Assembly (NCBI GenBank): GCA_921293015.1
Contig: OV121088.1
Coordinates: 35,770,010 to 35,834,009 of the forward strand
Direction: 5' to 3'
Length of the DNA stretch: 64,000 nucleotides
Source of the DNA: Phorcus lineatus
Taxonomy: Eukaryota > Mollusca > Gastropoda > Trochida > Trochidae
Part shown: piece after piece, positions 10,481 to 23,080 of the stretch
Numbering within the stretch: position 1 is the first letter of the stretch
Layout of the letters: each line of letters opens with the position of its first letter
Program-made: the position numbers and the translations under genes
The notes under the pieces: generated by a model
Seen by the model: only the letters and a program-made list of their open reading frames with translations
Database searches by the model: none
What the model was told of the DNA's origin: nothing

Positions 10481-13400
10481 ATGTTGCTGTACCAGTTTTT
10501 GTCGGTATTAGCAGCTGTACTTGGCTTATGCAGTGTATCCTGTGCAAAGGGTGAGTAACCGTGATATATCATTAAAATGAATCTATATTTGTTTGAAAGA
10601 ATCCAGAAATCTTTAATTATCAAGTTTAATTGTGATTTACAAGCGACATGTTGCATATTACCATATCTTCGAATAATGAATAGTCTGACGTGACATATTG
10701 CATATTACCATCTCTCGTCCAATGAACAGATTGACGTGACATGTTGCATATTACCATCTCTCGTCCAATGAACAGATTGACGTGACATGTTGCATATTAC
10801 CATCTCTCGTCCAATGAACAGACTGACGTGACATGTTGCATATTACCATCTCTCGTCCAATGAACAGACTGACGTGACATGTTGCATAGTACCATCTCTC
10901 GTCCAATGAATAGACTGATGTGACATGTTGCATATTACCATCTCTCGTCCAATGAATAGACTGATGTGACATGTTGCATATTACCATCTCTCGTCCAATG
11001 AATAGATTGACGTGACATGTTGCATATTACCATCTCTCGTTCAATGAATAGACTGATGTGATCAAAGATGTTTTCCATGTATCCACCAGTCAGTTAGAAA
11101 CCTACTAAACTTTCTGTCTATTGTTTTATTTAATTTCTTCCTCTATTGACCCAAAACGAGGTTTACATTGCGAATTCAGAGTGTATGTTCAAAGCTTGAG
11201 GCAAGAAGTTTTCTTTTACGAAGTTCAGGTATTTCACTATTCTCTCCCAACAAAGGTAGATCCGTCATATATTCCTACACAACCTCCGTCCTAATTCATG
11301 CGTCTCACCAGGGATTGTATAGACTCCTGGTCTTATACGATCCCTGGTCTCACGGTCTAGAAATGCGGAAATGTGATTGGATGCAATCAAAGTTACTCGC
11401 CAATCAGCGACATTGTTTCAAAAGTAATCAATAAAAAATTGAAAACTAAACTTTATTCGAATAGGCACTTTGTACTGTTAGTCTTTAACACAACATATGC
11501 GCCTTGTTTAGCATCAGCACCTTTGCATACGTCTGTGTGACGACGAATATGCTACCCATGCATGCGGTGATTTCATTGGCTGAAATATTGCAAGGTTGTT
11601 AATGTCGTAATATTTCACGGCCAGGGGGAAATGCCGGAAGCTCGCGAAGAGCCTGTTTAAGACCAGAGGTTGTGTAGGAATATATTACCTCTGTGGGGAG
11701 AGAATGGTATTACACTTCAAATAAGATTTTTTATTCTCACATATGCTTTTCCTCCGGTATCTAAGAAATTAGAAATGAACTAAGACATAGTTTCAGTCAA
11801 TACTATAGACCTCCTTGGAGAATCGGTAAGGAAGAGCATTATGAACACAATTAGCACATTGGAAAGTGGAAATCATAAAAGGTATTTCATCAGCTAGTAA
11901 GATACCTTGAAATTCGCAACTTTACGTTTCATTTATTCTTTTCTTGATATCTATAGATAATACATTTTGACGGCAAATGAAAGAGGCATTGGATAAGCGT
12001 TTACCTTTTGAGAAATTACATCTGCAGTGAAATCAATGAAAAGAACTCGCATGTACTGTTAGGCAGTGATTTAAACTGTCGATATTCAGATATATTATTG
12101 TAGGGTTTGGAATTAATGTTACCAATGGCAACGATAAGAGACGATTTATAGACGAAGTTGTTAACAAAGCACTACTTATTTCATGCAACGCCATGGGTCC
12201 TTGGGACTTTATAACAATAGCAATAAGAACACGAGGTTGTAAGTGAAAAAGTCAGTAATCACTTCATATATTTCAGATGCCAAAGTTCTGATCCTCGGAG
12301 CTGGTGCAGCAGGAATGTCTGCAGCTAAAGCTCTGACAGAACAAAACATGCACGACTTCATCATCCTGGAAGGATCGAACAGGATTGGAGGACGAGTCAA
12401 ATCAGTCAACTTTGGGGGGAAAACAGTTGAAGCAGGAGCCAATTGGATCGTTGGCAAAACTAATCCATTGTTTCGTATCGCTGAAGAAATCAACCTCCAG
12501 GGCAAAGTCTCTGATTTTGATAGTGTCGTCATAAGAAATTCGTCTGGTGCGGATGTTACCGATACGGAAGGTGAAGATGCTTGGGCTAAACTAGAATTAG
12601 CTCAAGAAAGATCTCCAGCGATAGAAAAAAGACTTGATGGTGGGAGACGTGATATGTCTCTCAGAGCTTGCTTAACTGGAGCCAGGTTCACACCAAAGAC
12701 CCCGGTTGAAGAAGCAGTCGAAATATATGACTATGACTTTGAATCTGGGCATATTCCCGGTGTTTCCTCGTGTGTCCTTGGCTATTCAAACTTAGAATTC
12801 ATTAAAGGCACGTTCTTTGTCCAAGATCAGAGAGGCTTTGAATTCGTGCTGGAGAAGTATTTTGAAGGTGTTCTAAGCCCTGATGATGACCGTCTGATCC
12901 TAAATGAGGTTGTCAATCATGTCAAATACATGGGCGCAGGAGTTGAGGTCACTACACGCAACGGGAACATCTACACAGCAGATTATGCAATCATCACTTT
13001 CAGTATCGGAGTTATTAAGAGTGGTTCTGTGACATTCAGTCCAATGTTACCAGATTGGAAAAGAGACAGCATCAACCGAGTTCGTCTTGAAAACTACATA
13101 GGAATTTTCCTCAAGTTTCCTGATTACATGCCTAGATTTTTGGACGATGAAGAATACATCCTGTACGCAGATGAAAGGAGAGGATTCTATCCTATCTGGC
13201 AGAACCTCGAAGCTGATGGCCTCTACCCAGCAGGCACAAATATTTTAGAAATCATCACCTTCGGAGAAGACGCTGACCGAGTGAATGCAATGAGTGAGTC
13301 CGAGGTGGTAGCTGAAATGATGGAGATGTTACGACGAGTCTACAAGAACCAGAATATTCCCGACCCAGAGGACGTCTTCATACCCAACTGGAGGAATGAT

Positions 13401-13631
13401 CCTCTGTATTTGGGGTCCTTTGTTAATATGGAGCCAGGTGGTCTTCATCCGGACATTGTACAGGACAGGCTGACTCCAGTTGGAAGATTACACTTTGCTG
13501 GAGAAGCTTTTGACAGAGAAATTCCTGGTTACGTGTATGCAGCTTTAAGAAGCGGACATGAAGCTGCTTTAAGAGTCTACAATAGGATACAGTACACTGG
13601 TCCTTTCAACAGGCGATTTTCGTTTGGGTAA
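10481..13631 (+). CDS. Secreted FAD-dependent amine (polyamine-type) oxidase, copy B
   Basis: The exons are 10481-10550 and 12277-13631, both the same lengths and phase as in copy A, giving 474 residues. The first exon again gives a hydrophobic signal-like start (MLLYQFLSVLAAVLGLC...), with its ATG four bases after a TTTCAG acceptor. The FAD motif VLILGAGAAGMSAA, the AGANWI block, the IFLKFP lysine segment and the terminal FAGEAFDREIPGYVYAAL motif are all present, so the enzyme looks functional. I count about 43 differences to copy A over about 451 shared mature residues. Fourteen of them cluster in one 59-residue block just before the DDDRL motif. The role is likely extracellular oxidation of an amine or amino acid giving hydrogen peroxide (family knowledge). 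The substrate is unknown. ATTAAA at 13685-13690 may be the poly(A) signal. Confidence 0.9.
10640..11060. repeat. 46-bp minisatellite in intron 1 of oxidase B
   Basis: About nine head-to-tail copies of a 46-bp unit (CGTGACATGTTGCATATTAC CATCTCTCGTCCAATGAACA GATTGA) run with few differences (AACAGA/AATAGA, CGTG/TGTG). The - strand open frame across 10751-10987 is only a by-product of the repeat. Confidence 0.95.
11238..11706. mobile_element. Mutator-like MITE, 469 bp, with 9-bp target duplication
   Basis: The left end TATTCTCTCCCAACAAAGGT and right end (reverse) CATTCTCTCCCCACAGAGGT are inverted repeats extending about 50 bp, with a gap. The flanks GTATTTCAC (11229-11237) and GTATTACAC (11707-11715) match at 8 of 9 positions, a 9-bp target-site duplication typical of Mutator-like elements. 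No coding capacity. A related copy in opposite orientation lies at 48449-48891, and a minimal foldback copy at 29256-29338. Confidence 0.85.
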
Positions 13632-15690
13632 TTGTCATAACAAATTTTAACGAAAAGAACACTGATCAGTTCAACATCCTTTGCATTAAATGGTCGAAAT
13701 CTTATACTGATGGTAAAATTTCAATTTGAAATTTGAAAACTGATTATATTTTTTTGAATGGCAAATTCCAAAACACTTACTGAATTACTTATAGCAGCCC
13801 GTGTGTTATTAAAAAAATGTACATGCATTGCCCGTATTTCCTGTGCTTTCAGAACAACTCTAGGCACGTGTGTATTTAAAAAAAATACTATTGAAGATAT
13901 ATTATTATATGCAGATGTCGGCATGAACGAAAGAGGTTAGATTGTTTTGCTTGCCATGGTTTCATAAACGGGTCAGTTGGTATAGGAAGCTGAAAAGGTG
14001 GAAAAGAGTACTTTGCTTTGAAGTTCCCGAATAAGTTATTGTATAGGGTTCGAAAGAAAATATTAACGAACATACATATTTATCACATTTTTCTTATTAT
14101 CAAAAATGGTTCAAATTATGATTGGTGATCGGAAAAAACAGGTGTTATGATAATATATTAATCTTTTTATTTCATTACAGATAAAATTAGAGTTATATTG
14201 CCAATGATTAAGAGACTGTCATTAGTTCAAAATGAATATTTGATCAACATACAAAAGAAATATATTATTAATAGTATTTTTTTAAAAATCAAAAACCTTT
14301 TGCAGACTGTATCCTTTCCAGGAAGCAGAGCACAAAACACAGCAAAAGCAGAGATCGGAACTCCATATTCGGTTACCTGGGACAACATCAGAATAGATAA
14401 CTCGCATGGCAAGAGAAAAAGTTACGAAACATAAGGGGTGGTCAATAAGTTCATATCATGTACAGATGATCAGAGGTAGATAACAGATGTTAATATCCTC
14501 CTTTCAACTATCATAAATGTACGTCACTGTGTAAACGAGAGTCAATATTTTTTACTCAATAGTGACGTTATGGTCCATTACTTATGGTAGACAAAAACAA
14601 AGTACTGAAAATGCTGTTATAGGCTGTTATGAAATGCCTGTGGGATTTCTAATCCATTTCAGTACAGTTTTTGAACGCATGCTTTTGTTGCAATGAAGCA
14701 GGTTTTCTTAGGAAAAATAAAGTGGTCTTACGAAAAGGAAATTGCATTCTACCATATAATAACGTTTAAAATACCTTGAAAAATAATGAAGGAAAATTAA
14801 GGGGGAAATCATTTACATTTCTGTATGCATATTCAAGATAATCTGCCATTTAAAAAATATTATGAATTGTTAGCATATCAATTGCATGTGTTTCAATCAA
14901 TTCAGGAGTACCGTATTATGGTATATAAACTAGGTATCACATTTGCAAATGGACACCTTTTGATTTGAAAATTTTAAATCACTTGTACGTCATAGCAGAT
15001 ACAGGCATTTAAATTTCTGTTCACTTTTGCCCCATTTAACTGGATTAACTATTTCCTTTTAAAATTTATTTTCATAAGATGACCACTGTCTCATTTCAAT
15101 AAAGTGGATTTGCATCATAATTGTACCTAATATGGACTGCAGCTTTACAACATTCATTTATATGAAGCAACACCAACAAGTTCACAGCAATTCTTACACA
15201 CGAGGGTTGTCGATAATACTCATGCACTGAGCTTTAAACTGTTTCGAATTGAGTATATCACGTACTTGAGCAATTATTCCATCAAGATTTCAACTTGCAG
15301 ATACAATTTTTGACGCCCATGTCAATCGCACGAGGTGGTAGGCATATTTTCGAAATACGCAAGCGTTCCATCCTATTAAATGGTAAATAAATAATTTGGA
15401 CCACTCTAATGGCAAACTTTACCAAAGGCATAATGTTAATACTTACAACAATATCTACAGTCGCCAAACCTTTCTTAAGATTTAGTATTTTCATTTTTTT
15501 ATATCCTTTTAAAGGAACTTATAAGAATTTATGATTCAATATCTGATCAAATAAAGAACATGTAAGTCAACACTGATAATCGCAGTACAAACATCATGTC
15601 TAGCTACTTGCACGATATTTATTGATAATATCGGATATAATTACCGAACATGTTCGGCGTAAGTGGAGCCACGTTCTAATAACTTATTAA
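13632..15690. other. AT-rich intergenic DNA, no gene seen
   Basis: Apart from the probable 3' end of oxidase B (ATTAAA at 13685), I find no coding frame, RNA gene or repeat family that I can support. Open frames here are short and low complexity. Confidence 0.5.
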
Positions 15691-15697
15691 GAAATCT

Positions 15698-16010
15698 TAA
15701 AGGGACAGTAACACGTTTTCTGAAAGGTTTATTTCTTCACATTTTCCTAATAAAAATTAGCTTATGCCAGGACTTATGATCTTCAAAAGTTCAAAAAATC
15801 TCATTACTCCACAAATCATCGTCTTAGGAAAAATAAGTATCTAGCAAAAATCACTGGCGGCCAATTTTGAAGGAACCCTTTAAAATCATTTGAGGTAGAG
15901 AAATGGATTCCCACAGCTTAAGCGACCTTTCGTTCGTTTCAAAACTGCCTCGTTTGGTTAAATAACACTGTCTTGTAATTGGTAACATTTATTTAAATTT
16001 CATGGGATAA
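15698..16010. mobile_element. MITE related to the one at 31.25 kb
   Basis: It begins AAAGGGACAGTAACACG and contains ACTGTCTTGTAATTGGTAAC ATTTATTT near 15967. The 31259-31554 element begins AAGGGGCAGTAGCACG and has ATTGTCTTGCAATGGAAACA TTTATTT in the same relative place. The right end is not clear, so the boundary is approximate. Confidence 0.5.
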
Positions 16011-16183
16011 CGCCAATGAAAAATGAAAATGTTTGGTCTCTAACTTCTCGGTTGTGAGAATTCACGACGTTTACTCTTCAAGTAGGTTGACTGTGAGAGA
16101 CATTCAGGATTCGATATAATAATATATGAAGATAAAATTTTGAAGTGGATGCGTAACGAAGTTGTTTTCCTTCTGTATACACT

Positions 16184-16662
16184 TAAACGCACTAGTGCAC
16201 GCCAATATTTCGTAAACACAACGAATGCACAGATACTGAATATCTCTCGATATTACTCACTATACTCACTCAAGTAATCTCCTCGTAATGGTATGGTCAA
16301 TCTTATAACAATGTTAATACTGTGTTATTAAATCGGTTAATTTGCAACATTGCTTTCATAAAATATGTTTCAAGATTTGTTCTCAGTTCAGAGTTTAGGT
16401 AAATTCAATAGTTGCACATAATACTAGTTAAGCCGTTTCCAAGTGTCAATAATATATCCGTTTTGTGCACAGTTAACCTTAGAGTTTGATATGTCCAAGC
16501 CGACAGCGGCTGTCTTAACGTTTTCATTGTTGATTGCAGGTAAATTGTAAAGAATGTTTAGCATTTCATTGCATTGATAGAAAGTTTAAGTGAATGCATA
16601 AGTCCTCCTCAACCTTAAAATAGCCAATTTAAACCGTAAAAGTGTGCACTAGTGCCTCTAAA
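16184..16662. mobile_element. MITE with GCACTAGTGC palindromic ends
   Basis: The left end TTAAACGCACTAGTGCAC and right end GTGCACTAGTGCCTCTAAA are inverted repeats. An opposite-orientation, shorter copy sits at 32755-33078, sharing AATATTTCGTAAACACAACG, CAGATACTG, AAAACGGAT-type and GCCGACAGCGGCTGT blocks plus a run ending AATTTAAACCGTAAAAG. No coding capacity. Confidence 0.8.
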
Positions 16663-17109
16663 AATACCGTTAAAACATATGGCATCGTAAATGATAGGTT
16701 CAATAGATACTTAGGATTTGACAAATGGTGAAGGCACAAGTATAGTTCATCATATATTCAATAACTGTTTTACGAAGTATTGGCAATTTACATACATTGT
16801 TAACGCTATACCATTAGCAACACAATGTGTAAGTTACCCCGATGATCACTATGTTGTGATACGGTTGGTATTGAACTTATATGAAGACCAATCTTCAGTA
16901 CACGGGCAAAAGAAACGCTTTTATGTATTTTGCAGATTATATACAAAAGTGAGATTTAAAAAACAAAATTTTTATTTAACAAGAAAATGTGATGATATTA
17001 TATTCATAAAATATGCAAGAAAACAGCTTCCGTTATCAACGGCACAGTCTCCGATATTGGCCAGGGGGTCAAAGAATACAAGTTCACTGTCATGACTGAT
17101 CCCGGTGCA

Positions 17110-17480
17110 GGGGAATCCAAATTTAGTGTATTGAAAACAGTTCACATCGAAAACGTGTATGGCCTCCCTTTGCCACAATACACATATCAACACTCCGAGG
17201 CATGTAGAAAATCGAACGTCTGAAGTCATTTCGCTGCCATTCTTCTTGGAGAGCTTTTGCAAGGTGGTCGTCGTAGACGAATGCGATGTACCAAAGCGTC
17301 CCAAAGATGTTCGATCGGTGATCGTTCTATCTGAGGTCTGTCCCGTATGACGATAACGTTGAATGTCTTGTGACAGTTGTACGGGGACAGCCAAGCGTTC
17401 TTGCAACATGTATGTGGTTGGCATCATTTCAATCACCCCGATTGCTCGCTCGCGTTGTTTTAAAGTCAATCTTGTCATAT
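17110..17480 (-). pseudogene. Tc1-like transposase amino-terminal fragment
   Basis: The reverse strand reads MTRLTLKQRERAIGVIEM... from 17478 downwards, followed by AERLAV-type and QRYRHTGQTSDR blocks. This is the paired HTH start of a Tc1-family transposase, similar in layout to the copy at 27.3 kb (LTEGQRQRALGMLDMG, RFRQTGRTSDRPRTG). Only the DNA-binding part remains, with frame breaks; the catalytic domain is missing. Confidence 0.7.
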
Positions 17481-18049
17481 TTCAAGTGGTTTGTTTTTAC
17501 AAAGTGGGTGTCTGACAACCAATTCTCATTGGTTTGATACCCGTCGGGCATGTGACTATTTTGTATTGCATGAAAAATGTGAAAACCATAATTTGACAAA
17601 ATTTGGGGAAAGGAAGCGTTTGATACCACAGTTCAATCTTGGTTGTATTTGGGCAATGTGTTTTCATACGATTTGGTTTGAATCAGAGTTTGATTTGTTT
17701 TCGTAATTTCAAATCTAAAGTGTTAGCGTTTCCTTTGCCCATGAGTTTAGATAGATATAAATTCATATCTTACACCTGCTTACGACGCTATAATACTGGA
17801 TCAAAAACAGTAAAATATACATATTGTTACATTTGCATTAGGAATTTAAAATGACCGCAAACTCGCAAATTTTCATTAGTCGTAGGCAAAAGATTATAAC
17901 ATTGGGGTTCGCCGCCGATTTTTGCTCGCTAGATGGCGTTTGTGTACTATCGGTTATAAGCGGGAAACCGGAAGTCGATTACTTAATAGCGCTACGCTTG
18001 TTTGCCGACTTTCACGAAGATACATTTCTAAGTACATTTTCCGTGGAAA

Positions 18050-19739
18050 ATGCCGCAATACTGCTCAGTACCAGGATGTACCAACTCTGGTGGACACCGA
18101 TACCCTTCTGATTCGGATTTGAGGATGAAGTGGCGAGTTGCCGTTCGATGAGTTGACCCAAGGACGAAGCAATTTTGGCGACCTGGAAAAACCGACGTTG
18201 ACTGCCGATCCCACTTCACAGCAGATGATTACACGCTGACTTTATTAGGTATGTATAATGTGTTTAATTTAACACTATTTGTTTAATTACGCCAGCATGC
18301 GATTCTTTATTAGATTTATTTCAAAATTTCGTTATCTACTTTGATGTAAGACATTCGGATTTTTTACTAGCTGTTTTATATTTAACAAAATGGTCTAGCC
18401 GGGCTAACGAATCTAAACCCAATGAAAAAAAGTCGCTCGCCTCAATAATATTTTTTTAGGAGGGTCGAAATGCGTTTTTTATCTTCTTAAATCGTATGTA
18501 TTATTCTAAATAATTAATTTAATGAGTGTTTGATATTTATGAGATTTGTGCAGGCCTAAAGTGCTCCTGAAATTATATACAAGTCATAACTTTAGAGAGA
18601 AAAAAATTATTGATAAAAGTTTGGACTTATGATTTTGTATGTTTTCCATCATGTAATTTTTCTATTGTTGTTATGTTCTGTTATGTTTTTGTTGTTATTC
18701 AAGGAGTTCCTTTCTAAAAAGTGGAAAGAAAAACGGGTGCTATGAGTAAGTTACAAACATTAATACAATATGTTTTTTCTCTTTCCTTTGTTTATGAAAT
18801 TATACTGTTGCTTTTTTGTTTATCATGTTTAGACATTCATCATGAATACAATAAATAATCTAAAACATATTTTATGAATTAACCAATTATCTGTATCTAA
18901 TGTCTAGGGAAAGATTTTATTTATCACTCATCATCATGTTTCAATGAAATGTGTACATATTTGGCAAAATACTGTTATTAGATTTCAAATGTTGATTTAC
19001 AATACTGTGACAGCATCGTGACATAGTTATGGTTTTCATGTAATCAGGTATTTGGTGTATTACAAAGTATTACATGTCATTATTCAATGATGTAAAACAC
19101 AGCATTTTGCAAATAAATAACATACAAAGTAATATGTATATATTACACAATAAATATCCGGTGGACAACAGTTACGAATTATTATATGTAAAAAAATTTC
19201 GCTTTAACAGAAAATTGGATCTATTAGAAACTTAGTTGTATCAGCAAGGGAGAGAACTAATAATGTAAGACTTGTATATTGTAGGACTAAGGAGAGCAGA
19301 GCCGTTTGAAGTTGAATGCAGTACCTTCCATCTGCAGGCATACAACACAAGGGCCAAGTCGACTGAGGAGAAACCACCAACAAAGGAAGCTAGGGAAGCC
19401 ATCAATGATGTTCAGATGGAGGTGATAGTGGACTCATCTTCTGATGTTTCTACTCGTGATAGTTTGTGTGACAGTGAGCTTTGTGATGCTATATTTCAGG
19501 ATGAGCAAGTTCAGTGTAACCTATTAGGTAAATATAGTATTGTCATGTATATCAATAATTCTAAGGCTGTCCATTACTACACTGGTTTTCAAAACTATGA
19601 ACATTTCATGTACTTTTTCCACTCACTAAGGCCAGCTACTTATGAACTTAACTATCAGTGTTCATCTTTGTCTCCGAAAGATCAGCTGTTTTTAACTTTG
19701 ATGAAGTTGCGTCAGGCAAAGGATGATGTTGTTGAATGA
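18050..19739 (+). pseudogene. THAP zinc finger + HTH transposase, 5' part only
   Basis: Exon 1 (18050-18248) starts MPQYCSVPGCTNSGGHRYPS. It gives a C2CH THAP zinc finger (C-x4-C, later DCRSHF) and is broken by an in-frame TGA at residue 34 where CGA would be expected, a CpG-decay change. After a phase-1 intron (GTATGT...TTGTAG), exon 2 (19285-19739) runs GLRRAEPFEVEC. It ends with FHSLRPATYELNYQC and LSPKDQLFLTLMKLRQAKDD, the helix-turn-helix block that precedes the DDE domain in Harbinger/ISL2EU-type transposases. The frame stops right there and no DDE domain follows before the convergent SAP gene. It is therefore non-functional as a transposase. Confidence 0.8.
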
Positions 19740-20584
19740 ATAGGATTTGTATGTATACATGTATGTATGTATATTTTTAGATAATGAGTGGGAGAAAGCA
19801 TGTTGTTATTACCAAAATAGTTTGAATGTTTCCAAAAATTAAATAACTAAGTATTTTATTTGGTTTGGTACACTACATAAGGATGTATTACTAAATCAAA
19901 TAATCATTTCCGCAAAAAAACACCTTCATTTGTGTACTATTAAAAACTCCAAATTTCAAGAATTACAAAATTGTACTTAAAGACATATTTTTTGTAGAAT
20001 TTGCATGAAAAACAATGATATTGAAAACTTTTATGAAAATGGAAAACACTGATCCCAATTTTTAGCAATTGATTTAGGTCTCATATCTATATCAATATTT
20101 TGATATTTAACTTTTATATATTTGTCTGGGAGATATGAATGGATGTCTGACTCTGTAAAATTGGGAACTAATAAGACACAAATTTATTACATATATTTAC
20201 AGTAATAATTTCAATTGCCAAAGATGCATGCAGTACTAGCTTTTCTTAACACATACTTGGATTTGTTAAAGAAATCCTGAGATAACTTCTTGATGATTGA
20301 CCTCTTTGTGCTTATTTGTAACAAATGAGAAGCTGTTTATCTCTTGAGAAGTAATTTACAATAAATTTCTGTGAATATATATTTATTTCACTGTAATTCA
20401 AATGACAAGATTGTTTGTTGTTTTATCAATTTATGAGCTTGATCTAGAAGTACATGCCACTTAGTTAATAAACTAATGTAACATTGTTTTGTTTTGGTTC
20501 ACACTTTCTGCAAAAGTACAAGATCTTGTACTTTTAAAATTTGAGATTCAGCAACTGGGTGAATCCTGATGAGGGTCAGCTTAC

Positions 20585-21878
20585 ATCGAGTGGCTCAGGA
20601 AGATTGATGACCATGCCATGGAAGTCATCGTTTCTGTCATAAGCCTTTAATCTGCAATACAAATGTTGGTGTTGAATATTTTATTGAGGATACCACTTGT
20701 GACATTACACTCACATATTATTGGAAAATTGAGTATTACATATACATATATTTTGCCGAAATACAATTAACAGGTGTTGAATTGATTTATAAAACTATCA
20801 TTCAGTTAATCATAGAAGAGAATGTGAGGAAAACATTCCTCTAGTAACACAGGCCTTTATAAATAGAATATTATCTAAGTATTAAATACTTGCTCATCAA
20901 TCTGAATAAATCTATATCAACTGGTTTACACTCAATTGCGTAAACGTCATATAGGCCAGTGCGAAATATCTCTAATTACCAAATAATAAAAAAGTAGGCC
21001 TAAATATGAATGATTGAATCAATTTTAAAAAACAAAAGATTTATTTATTGAATAATTTGAATTTATTTTTTTCAACAATAATTCATCTCACTAAATTGTC
21101 TCAAATTATATATGATAAATAGTTATAAAAATAGCATAATGCTACAATGGAAATTGCAATCACTAACAACAGTATTAATGAAAACTTGTAATGATTTCGA
21201 TCACTGATTATAGCCTAGTCCAGTCGTGACAGTAATGGGCATCATGATTGGTGGAAAACAAACTACCGACCAATCAGCACGCTTAATGGATCCGCTAAGC
21301 TCCTAACACCAGCATACATTGATACAGTGTGCCGAGTTATCGATAAAAAATTGTTTATAAACTCATGAAGTTATAATTTTTTACTATGATATTTAATCCC
21401 CAGTTATTATCGACTTTTGAAAATAAACTTTCACTGTTCTGTTTTACGTTTCATATATACATTCCTTGTGAAAACAAATCCCATCTGCGTGTTCACCATC
21501 AAATACCCTAACGACTGACCTCTAGGCCTAGATGGCACATTTTTTTTTTTCAATGTTTGATGGTGAAAATATTTGATGAAAATTTAAAAAAGAATTGTCT
21601 ATTTTCAATTGTATGAAGGAACTCACAAATACAAATGCTATATTTACTGAAATGCATTGATTATGTCATCGACTTTCAAAACAGGTTACATCCCTATATT
21701 GCAGTCTAGATACCTAGTCAGCGAAAGTTACTATTTAGGCATATTGTATTGTTTTACTTATACTAAAACAAATATACCTTTCAATGAGATCACTTTTTCT
21801 ACCAGTAGTTGCTGCTTGTCTCCTTATCAACTCTTGCTTCAATTTCTGCACTGTGAATTCTTCGTGAGATGCTGCCAT
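20585..21878 (-). pseudogene. SAP-domain protein of the transposon, first two exons
   Basis: Exon 1 (21778-21878) encodes MAASHEEFTVQKLKQELIRR and on to KSDLIE, a clear SAP motif (DNA-binding helix-extension-helix). Exon 2 (20585-20651) continues RLKAYDRNDDFHGMVINL and ends at GAT/GTAAGC. Donor AAG/GTATAT and acceptor TTGCAG are in phase 2 with no break, so both exons look intact. I find no further exons before the transposase fragment at 19739, which suggests the rest was deleted. In related elements this gene continues into a YqaJ-type nuclease (recollection, unverified). The start codon lies about 165 bp inside the right transposon end. Confidence 0.75.
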
Positions 21879-22043
21879 ATCGCGTCAGTAGTAACCGAGC
21901 TAGGTTTCCGCTCTCGATTCGACTTCGTTTTCACGGAAAAGTTGGCGCAGCGCGTAAAGCAAAACGCACCAGTACGAGCTTCGCGCGACATTAACTGATA
22001 GTACACCCGCGCCCCCAAGCGGATTAGTGTGACGGCGAACCCC

Positions 22044-23080
22044 ATTAACGTTCGGCTTTCTAGGGCTCAGAGTCATTCCCGTGTAATTGTCAAAACACAG
22101 ATTCAAATTCGTTTATATAATTCTGGGCTTTATTAATGAGACCCTTATCAATCATGTATCCATAGAAACCAAACAAACAGCTGACATGGTCAGAAGATAG
22201 CACCATTATAGCTGCTTTTAAATACTTATGATATTAGCCTCTTAAAGTCAAAGTCTTGAAAAATGTTTCTTAGAATCGACCTTAATGTATTTCTCCATCC
22301 CAATGATGAATTTTATCGGTAACATGCCGAAAACATATAATCCAGCCATGGGTCACTACAAATCTCTTTCAATTTAACACTTTTTACCCAAAAAATACAA
22401 AATTTTACATATTTTCAAAAGTACTAATCTTTACACATCTTTATCAAATTAAAATACTTTACACCAAATGTTATGAAGATCAGACTATTTGTATTCACGT
22501 TTTGAGCCCAGCAGAACTTTCAGCAGTTCCTAGCAGAGTCACACCTTTTTGACAAAAAACGCAGAATTTTATCAAAATATTTTCAAAAATTGTTAATCAT
22601 GCTACAATTTCAGACAACATTTCTCATTATAATTTTTTTTTTATCAAAATCAGAATAATTGTTTAGAAGTAGTGAATAGGACAGGACTTCTTAACATTTT
22701 TTCCCCTGAATTTGTCACTTTAACCCCCAAAACCAGGGTTTTATTAAAATATTTTAAAGTTTGTAAATCATGACACATTACAGCTGATGAACAAAGGTTT
22801 GTTACCTTACTTGCAAACTTGGTGCAATTATCAAGTAAATAGGTGTTCACTTGAGATTGGCTCATTCAATCATTTTTCTGCCAAAAGTTATTATTTTTTG
22901 ATGAAATGAATACTTTGGTCCAAAATTTAAATTTCTATAAATTTCTACCAATTAAAACTATTTTGTCGACATGTTGCCGGAAATGTGTTTTATAAAAAGT
23001 TCATTGAAGACCTATGAAAATATGATTTTTTTAGTTTAATAGTTTATTTTATTTCATAGATTGATATTTAAAAATCCTCG
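22044..23080. other. AT-rich DNA, no gene seen
   Basis: No supported coding frame or recognisable repeat. The - strand frames at 21839-22106 reading into this region are shadows of the transposon end. Confidence 0.5.

Larger units (their letters stand above)
10551..12276 (+). other. Intron 1 of oxidase B, holding a minisatellite and a MITE
   Basis: The boundaries are GTGAGT at 10551 and ATTTCAG ending at 12276. It contains the 46-bp minisatellite at 10640-11060 and the 469-bp Mutator-like MITE at 11238-11706. These two insertions account for most of the extra 1 kb relative to intron 1 of copy A. Confidence 0.8.
17904..22043. mobile_element. Two-gene DNA transposon remnant (THAP transposase + SAP protein)
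   Basis: The left end GGGGTTCGCCG at 17904 pairs with the right end CGGCGAACCCC at 22033-22043. A second inverted block, GTGTACTATC(G/A)GTTA, lies at a similar distance inside each end (left near 17941, right near 21994-22007). ATT flanks both sides (17901-17903, 22044-22046), a possible 3-bp target duplication. Inside are a + strand THAP/HTH transposase start and a convergent - strand SAP-domain gene start. A THAP-HTH transposase paired with a second SAP-type protein resembles ISL2EU/Harbinger-like elements (from memory). The transposase catalytic domain and the rest of the second gene are absent, so this is an internally deleted copy. Confidence 0.75.

Noticed and set aside
10751-10987. 78-codon - strand frame (repeated HWTRDGNMQHVTS)
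   Set aside because: It is produced by the 46-bp minisatellite in intron 1 of oxidase B; no splice or start context.
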